Shown here piece by piece: positions 7,584 to 13,086 of a stretch of DNA of 13,086 nucleotides. A program made the position numbers and the translations under genes. Under the pieces are notes generated by a model, which did no database searches, was not told the origin of the DNA, and saw only the letters and a program-made list of their open reading frames with translations. This DNA is from Limnoglobus sp. (GTDB lineage Bacteria > Planctomycetota > Planctomycetia > Gemmatales > Gemmataceae), in assembly GCA_025353985.1 (NCBI GenBank), contig JANXNT010000462.1, positions 1-13,086 on the forward strand. Direction: 5' to 3'. Each line of letters starts with the position of its first letter. The first letter of the stretch is position 1.

Positions 7584-7788
7584 GTTTACTGCATTCCGGA
7601 TCGCGAAGCGAGGTGTCCCGTTTCGCGATCCCTCGCTTGCGCGCTTGCGCAAGCGAGGGAAAACCCGCAGTAAACTCCACGCAGTCCCAATCCGGCCAGC
7701 CCGCTGCGCAAGCAAGGGAAACCCGCAAGCCACTTCACGCAGTCTCTCGACCGTGGAACCGCAACCCCTTGCTTGCGCAGCGGGCTGG
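7584..7788. repeat. Cluster of strong palindromes upstream of nuoH
   Basis: Four interleaved inverted repeats are visible. GTTTACTGC at 7584-7592 pairs with GCAGTAAAC at 7667-7675. GGATCGCGAA at 7598-7607 pairs with TTCGCGATCC at 7622-7631. A perfect 13-bp stem with a 4-nt loop spans 7630-7659. A perfect 23-bp pair lies at 7696-7718 and 7766-7788. The shared word GCGCAAGC(G/A)AGGG or its complement recurs in several arms, as if related units inserted next to each other. No T-run follows the stems. Short open frames here are by-products of the repeats. The block lies about 45 bp upstream of the nuoH start and could affect its expression. Confidence 0.75.
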
Positions 7789-7846
7789 CACGAGCGGCTT
7801 CGACCAGTGTAACGGATCCGGGTTCGACATCTGACAAAAATTCCGT

Positions 7847-8193
7847 CACCCACACGATTTTCTGAAGTCAATAAGTTTGCGTGGAAATGACGTAAGTCAG
7901 AATTCGTGTCGTGCACGGAGTGACATAGAAAGTGCGCGCAATGACATAGAAAAGGCGCACGGTGACATAGAAAGGACGCGCAATGACATAGAAAAGGCGC
8001 TTTTGGACGCGAAAGGGTCGTAGTCGTCTCTTATGCGTAATCGATGTCCATCGACGCAAACCGAGTTCGCATCGCAGGATGAGGCAAATGACCCCAAATC
8101 AAATCAGCGAAAGCCGATCAAAAAAGGGGCTTATTGAGACGAAAAAACACGAAAAACACGGTTTGAAAACATTCGCAATGGTGACTTACGTCG
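7847..8193 (+). repeat. Left arm of a ~346-bp inverted repeat, MITE-like
   Basis: This segment is repeated in reverse complement at 10893-11238, about 90 percent identical by eye, with long identical runs. The inner core (7888-8193) begins TGACGTAAGTC and ends GACTTACGTC, a terminal inverted repeat of the kind seen in miniature transposable elements. Homology with the other arm continues about 40 bp outside the left terminus to 7847. The arm contains a four-unit 21-bp tandem repeat and, toward the gene side, an A-rich stretch (8121-8160). No transposase is encoded. It ends 18 bp from the stop codon of the amidohydrolase. Confidence 0.85.
7921..8004 (+). repeat. Four 21-bp tandem repeats in the left arm
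   Basis: TGACATAG starts at 7921, 7942, 7963 and 7984, an exact 21-base period with a variable GC-rich half. Being a multiple of three, it gives seven-residue repeats. One plus-strand frame reads DIESARN-DIEKAHG-DIERTRN-DIEKALL, a heptad pattern. One minus-strand frame reads RLFYVIA-like units. Neither has a convincing start and ribosome site, so I do not call a gene. Confidence 0.85.
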
Positions 8194-8211
8194 ACGAGGA
8201 GAGTCGATTTT

Positions 8212-10806
8212 TCACCAAATCCCGAGGCAACAGCCGACGCCGCCCCCGCCACTGACAATCGGCAAGATGCGTCGCTCGAACGGCAACTTCAGATACTCCG
8301 CACGATCGAATCGCAGTTTGCCGTTGAGGATTGTGTGCGTGACGTGCGTCGTTGGCTCGAACGGGTCGCCGTCGTACAGCACGATGTCCGCCACTTTGCC
8401 GACTTCGATACTGCCGTACTTGTCCTCAATGCCGAGGAGCTTCGCCGCATCGATCGTGATCGCCCGCATCGCACCTTCGTGGCCCAGGCCGTTTGCGGCC
8501 GCCACGCCCGCTTCCAGTCGCAGGTTCCGCTGTTTCGGCACGTAGCCTTCGTAGCTCGTGCAAATCGTCACCGACACGCCCTTGGCTTGCAGTGCGGCCG
8601 CGTTCCCCAGGAACGAATTCCGCGTCTCCATACTGCCACCGGGCCGTTGCATCGTCGGGTGAACGATCACCGGCACTTTGCGCTTCGCCAGCTCGTCGGC
8701 CACGAGGTAACCATCGGTCGCGAGCACCAGAATCGGCTTCAATTTGAACTCATCGCTGATACGCAGCGCCGTGAGAATATCGTCCGCACGGTGTGCCGCA
8801 AAGTACACAGGCACGGTGCCCGCGAGTGCAGGCAGCAGCGATTCGTGTTTCGGCGTCACCGCACTCGTGGCATCCTTTTTCAGCTTGTAACTCTGCGCTT
8901 CGGCAAACGCTTTGCGAACGAGTGCCGCCACGCCCATCCGGGTCTTCGGGCCTTTGTCCTTGAAGACTTCTTTCGGCGTCTCACCGAGGTTGATGAGGAT
9001 GCCCGCTACGGGCTTGATTGCCGCCGATTCCACGGTGCGGGCATCGGTGCGGAACACGCCCGATTGGCCCGCAATCACCGCCGCGCGGCCCGGTGTTGCA
9101 TGGATGATCGAAATGCCATTCGCACGCAGAAACTCCATCAGCGGCTCGGTGGGGTTGAAGCCATCGAGGACGCGCAAATCGGCCTGATTCGGGTCGCTGG
9201 TTTCGTCCTGATCCTGGTCGGCGGGGATGTTGTACGCGCCGCTAAGGCCCGCAACGGTGTGCGGATCGATCAGGCCGGGCGATATTTCCCGCGCCGTCAG
9301 GATCGGCGCGTTGGCAGGTACGCCGGTACTGGCACGCGGCCCGATCGTCTTAATCAAGCCATTTTCGACGACAATCACTCCGTTTTCGATCGGCGGCCCC
9401 GTGCCCGTATGAATGCGGCCCGCCGAGATCACGAAGGTTTTCGCGCTGCCCAGGTCGGTCTTTTTGCGAATCTCCGGAACGATCGCAGGCTTCGGTGCCA
9501 CGACTTCTGGCAGCGTCGGTACTTGGTCGTGGTTCGACAACCACAGCCCGCCATCGCGGTAACTGCGATCCTTCGCATCGCTGGCGTCGAAGCGTTTTAC
9601 GCCGTCGATCCAGGTTTGTTGTACCTTCGTGTACACCGAAAACGGCGAGCCGGTCAGCACGACGAAGTCGGCGTCTTTGCCCTTCTCCAAGCTGCCGACG
9701 CGGTGATCGAGGTGCAGCACTTTCGCGGGTGTCGTCGTCAGCGCACGCAGTGCAGCGGCCTCGGACATTCCGCCGCGAACCGCAATCGAACCGGTCTTCA
9801 GGTAGAACCGCGATTCGGTAATAAAGTCGTCGGTGTTGATGCAAACGGGCACGCCGGCTTTGTCCAGAATCGCCGCCGTTTCTTCGAGCAACCCCATCAC
9901 TTCGGCTTTACCGCCAGGGCTTTCGACGAGCGTCAGCGATACGGGGATCGCCTTCTTCGCCAGAATGTCCGCGATGCGATACCCTTCCGTACCGTGTTGC
10001 AAAACGATCTCGAACCCGAACTCCTCAGCGATTCGTAATGCCGTCATGAGGTCGTCCGCACGGTGGCAGTGGAAGTGGACAGTACGCTTCTTTAGAAGCA
10101 CTTCGACGAGCGGTTCGAGCGACAGATCGCGGTCGGGTTTCTTGTCGGTGCCCAACTTGGCGAGGTATTCTTTCGCCTTCAGGAATTGCTCGCGTTGCAG
10201 TGCGGCGACCTTCATCCGCGTGAACGGGGCCAGCCCGCGTTTGCCGTAGCCCTTGGGGTTTTCGCCGTTCGCCATCTTCAGCCCGCCGAGCACTTCGGTA
10301 CCATCGGGCAGCTTCCCGAGGATGCGCATTTGCTCGACGCTGTTGCCGTGTAGTTTCACGTAAAGCGTCTGCCCGCCGATGACGTTTCCGCTACCGGGCA
10401 TGATGTTCGCGACGGTAATGCCACCCGCAACGGCCATGCGGATACCGGGGTCGTTCGGGTCGATGGAATCGAGCGCCCGCACGCCGGATTGCACGGGGCC
10501 GCTCATCTCGTTGCCGTCTTGGTGGGCTGCAATTGCCGGTTTCGGGTAGATGCCGATGTGCGAGTGCGTATCGACGAGGCCAGGAATAATCACCGCACCC
10601 TTGAGGTCCGTCGTCGTGGCATCTGCCGGGATCGCGATATCCTTGCCGATCGCCAGGATTTTGCCATCTTGCACGATCAGCGTACCGGCCAGAATCGGCT
10701 CGCCGGTACCGGTATGAATCGTGGCATTCTTGAAGGCAAGGATCGGCTCGGCGGCGAACGCCGGCAGAGCCGTAAACCAGATCAAAACAGCAAGCGGGCA
10801 ACGCAT
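8212..10806 (-). CDS. Secreted tandem amidohydrolase, second domain degenerate
   Basis: The 864-residue product begins with a signal peptide (MRCPLAVLIWFTALPAFAA), so it acts outside the cytoplasm. Two imidazolonepropionase/dihydroorotase-like domains follow, about 21-405 and 455-840. Domain 1 has the metal ligands: H81-x-H83 in DTHSHIG, H246/H248 in HFHCHRADD, H271 in QHGTEGY and D326 in NTDDF. Domain 2 aligns but reads DPHTVAG, FAAHRADD, LATDGY and TSYEG, so most ligands are lost while HRADD remains. Domain 2 is probably structural or a pseudo-enzyme. Substrate is unknown; peptidase-like or lactam hydrolysis are options for this superfamily. The ATG at 10806 is preferred over a GTG at 10845 because it starts the signal peptide. 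The gene alone fills the space between two inverted-repeat arms. Confidence 0.9.
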   Translation of the reverse strand: MRCPLAVLIWFTALPAFAAEPILAFKNATIHTGTGEPILAGTLIVQDGKILAIGKDIAIPADATTTDLKGAVIIPGLVDTHSHIGIYPKPAIAAHQDGNEMSGPVQSGVRALDSIDPNDPGIRMAVAGGITVANIMPGSGNVIGGQTLYVKLHGNSVEQMRILGKLPDGTEVLGGLKMANGENPKGYGKRGLAPFTRMKVAALQREQFLKAKEYLAKLGTDKKPDRDLSLEPLVEVLLKKRTVHFHCHRADDLMTALRIAEEFGFEIVLQHGTEGYRIADILAKKAIPVSLTLVESPGGKAEVMGLLEETAAILDKAGVPVCINTDDFITESRFYLKTGSIAVRGGMSEAAALRALTTTPAKVLHLDHRVGSLEKGKDADFVVLTGSPFSVYTKVQQTWIDGVKRFDASDAKDRSYRDGGLWLSNHDQVPTLPEVVAPKPAIVPEIRKKTDLGSAKTFVISAGRIHTGTGPPIENGVIVVENGLIKTIGPRASTGVPANAPILTAREISPGLIDPHTVAGLSGAYNIPADQDQDETSDPNQADLRVLDGFNPTEPLMEFLRANGISIIHATPGRAAVIAGQSGVFRTDARTVESAAIKPVAGILINLGETPKEVFKDKGPKTRMGVAALVRKAFAEAQSYKLKKDATSAVTPKHESLLPALAGTVPVYFAAHRADDILTALRISDEFKLKPILVLATDGYLVADELAKRKVPVIVHPTMQRPGGSMETRNSFLGNAAALQAKGVSVTICTSYEGYVPKQRNLRLEAGVAAANGLGHEGAMRAITIDAAKLLGIEDKYGSIEVGKVADIVLYDGDPFEPTTHVTHTILNGKLRFDRAEYLKLPFERRILPIVSGGGGVGCCLGIW

Positions 10807-10892
10807 GTCAGCATCCGTGTGAGATCGACTGAGAGGGTGCCCCACATTACCACGATTGCGGCCGTCAGGCTACGAGAAACGCCTCTCATAAT

Positions 10893-11238
10893 TGACGTAA
10901 GTCCGAATTGCGAAAGTTTTCAAACCGTGTTTTTCGTGTTTTTTCGTCTCAATAAGCCCCTTTTTTGATCGGCTTTCGCTGATTTGTTTTGGGTCGTTTG
11001 CCTTATCCTGATATCCTGTCGCGGTTTGCGTCGATGGACATCGATTACGCATAAGAGACGACTACGACCCTTTCGCGTCCAAAAGCGCCTTTTCTATGTC
11101 TTTGCGCGTCCTTTCTATGTCACCGCGCGCCTTTTCTATGTCATTGCGCGCACTTTCTATGTCACTCCGTGCACGACACGAATTCTGACTTACGTCAATT
11201 AAACGTAAGCTTATTGACTTCCAGAAATCGTGTGGGTG
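10893..11238 (-). repeat. Right arm of the ~346-bp inverted repeat, MITE-like
   Basis: This is the reverse-complement partner of 7847-8193. Its core (10893-11197, about 305 bp) has better preserved termini, TGACGTAAGTCCGAATTGCG on one side and, read inward from the other, TGACGTAAGTCAGAATTCG. The most variable internal part corresponds to about 8062-8098 of the left arm. Shared sequence runs on past the core to 11238, next to the toxin pseudogene. The inner end is 86 bp upstream of the amidohydrolase start and could carry its promoter. No transposase is present. Confidence 0.85.
11081..11164 (-). repeat. Four 21-bp tandem repeats in the right arm
   Basis: CTATGTC ends at 11100, 11121, 11142 and 11163, the same 21-base period as in the left arm. 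The unit number is the same and the differences are single bases, such as AAGACA for ATGACA in the fourth unit. The minus-strand frame DIESARN-DIEKARG-DIERTRK-DIEKALL is open here as in the left arm and closes at the same stop after LLDAKGS. Confidence 0.85.
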
Positions 11239-11354
11239 CAACCTCGAATTCAACGTGGATAATGGAAAATCGCCTGGCGGTTTTTCCTCGGTACGGATCG
11301 ATGTTTCATGGTACAATTGATTCGATTCCCGAGTTTCGTTCTGTTTTGAGGAGA

Positions 11355-12497
11355 ATGGCTATGCTCTCGATCCCCCATCGGATGATCGTGGCAATGATTG
11401 GCACATGGCTGTTCTCGGTCGGATCGTTGCTGATCGCTGCGCCGCAGGTTCGCTTGGGTGTCAATCCGGAACCAGCGTCCGCCGACGCGTGGGGGGATGT
11501 GCATAAGGGGATTTTCCAAAAGATCAACGCGCCGGGGAGCACGGCCCCGACGCCGTAAGCGACGTTTGCGAACTTGAAGGCATTGCAAACGACGCTCGAT
11601 GTCAAGTTGAATGAATTGTAAGCGTACCTGCAAGAGTTTGGCTGCAAGTATCTGAACGCGGGTTGTTTTGCAGCCGGTACGAAATTGTGGACGCCGAGCG
11701 GGTATCGCAATGTCGAGGAGATTCGCGAAGGGGACTTGCTGTATTCGCGTAGCGAATTCGATGCGAGCGGGCCGATTGAAGCGAAGCGCGTGGAGGAAGT
11801 GTTCGAGCGATTCGCGGGTGTGTTGCACCTGCACGTGGCCGGCCAGGTGATCCGCACGACGCACGAACACCCGTTCTACGCACACGAAAAGGGCTAGCTC
11901 GCCGCCAAAGAGTTGCAAGCAAACGACTGGATTCTGAGCGAAAACGGCGACTGGAAGGCAATCGAGGACGTTTACGACACCGGCGAATGGGAACTGGTGT
12001 ACAATCTGCGCGTGGCCGATTTCCACACCTACTTCGTCGGCGACGAAAGCTGGGGTTGGGCCGCATGGGCGCATAATACTTACCTGTATCGCGGTGATGG
12101 AGCGCATGTTCCAGGTTCAGGACCGATTGGCTCGGCAATTAACACTGCTTTAATACTTGCTGAACGTGCGCAAATTTCGTTTGATCACGTCAAACAGACT
12201 AATATTGGACACGCTGACTCCATATATAAATCATGGACGACATCTTTCAAGGCAGCAGTTAGATTTGCTGGAAACCCGAATCGTGTCACTAAAGTTGCGG
12301 AAGAAAATGTTGCATCGTTAGTTTTGGCCGGAGTGATCGTAGTAAATAATTCGACGGCAACACGTGACCTTATAAAGGACCATGGCGTCAACAAAATTGC
12401 GAAGCAAGCTAGTTCCATCAAACAAATTATGGATAACAACGAAGAAGTACTGATCGAAGGTGTTGTTCCAGCCGATGTACAAGTAAGCGGCAAATAA
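11355..12497 (+). pseudogene. Hint plus ART-like polymorphic toxin with three in-frame stops
   Basis: One continuous frame of 380 codons runs from ATG 11355 (GAGGAGA upstream) to TAA 12495-12497, interrupted by TAA 11556-11558, TAA 11619-11621 and TAG 11895-11897, with no frameshift. Codon positions: a signal-like hydrophobic segment at 10-29, then the Hint domain from Cys104 (GCFAAGTKLWTP) through T169-HE-H172 (TTHEHPFY) to the terminal His240-Asn241 (WAHN). All self-cleavage residues are therefore present. The segment after Asn241 resembles an ADP-ribosyltransferase: YRG with Arg246, WTTSFKAAVRFAG (294-306) and NEEVLIEG (362-369). This layout is that of secreted polymorphic toxins, where Hint releases the C-terminal toxin. 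The TAG replaces the Trp usual after KG in Hint domains. Probably a recent nonsense pseudogene; a shorter product from TTG 11913 is possible. The ART call is tentative. Confidence 0.82.
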
Positions 12498-12519
12498 AGC
12501 TAACCTAAGGCTGCAACTG

Positions 12520-12777
12520 ATGTTTTCACTAATTACGACTTATGGCACATACAATCCTTCATTGATAATACTGGAAAATAAGGGTTATAAATTGTCTGTA
12601 TCATATGCTACAGATAATGATAATGTCACCTTATATTACGCATCTTGCACAAATAGTATGTTCGCGGCGCATAGTGCTCCGGAATTGTTAGGATTAGTTA
12701 CTCTATGGGAGCATTTTGGCGAAAATTGGAACAGGCAGACACCGGATCTTATCAGTGAGTTGACTGAAGAAACATGA
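12520..12777 (+). CDS. Probable immunity protein for the Hint-ART toxin
   Basis: The 85-residue product is small, acidic and without signal peptide or membrane segment. It has an N-terminal beta-rich half (PSLIILENKGYKLSVSYATD) and a C-terminal helical half (APELLGLVTLWEHFGENW). It lies 22 bp after the toxin stop, with CTAAGG 9 bases before its ATG, and shares the low GC content of the toxin tip. In polymorphic-toxin systems the gene directly after the toxin normally encodes the cognate immunity protein, and that position is the main reason for this call. I cannot name its family with certainty. The frame is intact although the toxin gene is broken. Confidence 0.62.
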   Translation: MFSLITTYGTYNPSLIILENKGYKLSVSYATDNDNVTLYYASCTNSMFAAHSAPELLGLVTLWEHFGENWNRQTPDLISELTEET

Positions 12778-12852
12778 TACGATCGGCGATCGACTAGATG
12801 TCCCCGATTTTTACGGAAAAGTGTTTCTAACTAAATTTAGATTGCTTTCGAC

Positions 12853-13086
12853 ATGGCACTAAATTTTGAACCTAGTCCAGATGGAAAGACCCTTCACAGC
12901 GGAGGAGTTTATCTTACATTTAGCGGCGATGAAGAATTTCCATATAGCTTCGCAAAAATTATTCAGCATGCCAAAAACGATCTGTGGGTAAAGTTATACC
13001 GCAATAAATACGAAAACCGGCCAACAGGTCTGTATTCGGGAGATCATGTCACGCTGTGTATGTCGGTTGACATGTTTCTGGCGTGG
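12853..13086 (+). CDS. Partial AT-rich hypothetical gene, open at the window end
   Basis: The frame is open from ATG 12853 for 78 codons to the last base, and the true end lies outside the window. The product starts MALNFEPSPDGKTLHSGGVY and continues with SGDEEFPYSFAKIIQHAKND and a YSGDHVTLCMSVDMFLAW segment. It has no signal peptide or membrane helix in the visible part. A stop at 12838 closes the frame upstream, so the start must lie after it, though its ribosome site is weak. It follows the probable immunity gene on the same strand with similar base composition. It could be a second immunity protein or part of another cassette. I do not recognise a family. Confidence 0.5.
   Translation, partial: MALNFEPSPDGKTLHSGGVYLTFSGDEEFPYSFAKIIQHAKNDLWVKLYRNKYENRPTGLYSGDHVTLCMSVDMFLAW

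Noticed and set aside
7921..8004. Possible CRISPR array
   Set aside because: The units are only 21 bp in total with no unique spacers, so this is a simple tandem repeat.
7868..8059. 63-residue frame with RLFYVIA-type repeats, also seen in the right arm
   Set aside because: It has no ribosome site and arises from the 21-bp tandem repeat. It is kept as an observation on the repeat rather than called a gene.
8335..10038. 567-codon open frame on the plus strand
   Set aside because: It lies entirely antisense to the tandem amidohydrolase, which has a signal peptide, catalytic motifs and domain repeats. The antisense product is Arg/His-rich with no family signature, a common by-product of GC-rich codon bias.
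11264..11287. Possible intrinsic terminator hairpin with a T-run
   Set aside because: The GC stem is only about 3 bp with a tiny loop, too weak for a supported call.
11312..11317. TACAAT as a -10 box for the toxin gene
   Set aside because: The hexamer is near-consensus and suitably placed, but no -35 can be seen at normal spacing, so I do not list it as a promoter.
11250..12107. 285-codon minus-strand frame opposite the Hint domain
   Set aside because: The plus strand has clear Hint motifs in order, despite stops. The minus product has no recognisable domain and is probably a shadow of biased codons.

Overview
The window looks like chromosome from a planctomycete, most likely a Gemmata-type member. 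This is an inference from the protein set (Uma2-family protein, tandem amidohydrolase, DcuC-type carrier, Hint-containing secreted protein), the moderately GC-rich coding style, and the many palindromic repeats. No rRNA, tRNA or taxonomic marker gene is present, so the assignment is not firm. Coding density is below that of a compact bacterium, and repeats fill much of the space between genes.

Layout. Positions 1-164 hold two nested imperfect inverted repeats. Three minus-strand genes follow: a small membrane-anchored hypothetical protein (543-953), a Uma2-family PD-(D/E)XK protein (1066-1668) and a DcuC-type dicarboxylate carrier (1893-3218). A 47-residue membrane micro-protein (3404-3547) leads into a plus-strand two-gene operon (3610-5001). 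This encodes an uncharacterised 303-residue protein and a HEPN-domain protein, and an 8-13-8 palindrome overlaps its likely promoter. Converging on it is a minus-strand run of nuoH, nuoJ and nuoK, translationally coupled by ATGA overlaps, with a DUF2442-HTH regulator gene only 7 bp after nuoK. These Nuo subunits are membrane parts of respiratory complex I. nuoI, normally between nuoH and nuoJ, is absent, and no other nuo gene is in the window.

Upstream of nuoH is a cluster of strong palindromes (7584-7788), then one arm of a roughly 346-bp inverted repeat (7847-8193). Its partner lies at 10893-11238. The two arms enclose one gene, a secreted tandem amidohydrolase whose second catalytic domain has lost most metal ligands. 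Each arm carries short terminal inverted repeats and four 21-bp tandem repeats that read as seven-residue repeats.

The right end is a polymorphic-toxin locus. A 380-residue Hint plus putative ADP-ribosyltransferase-like reading frame (11355-12497) is unbroken by frameshifts but carries three in-frame stop codons. All Hint catalytic residues and the toxin domain are intact. A probable small immunity gene (12520-12777) and a partial AT-rich gene (12853 to window end) follow. Base composition drops sharply at the Hint/toxin junction, as expected for cassette exchange. The three stops, the inverted-repeat bracket and the HEPN operon are the points most worth a second look.
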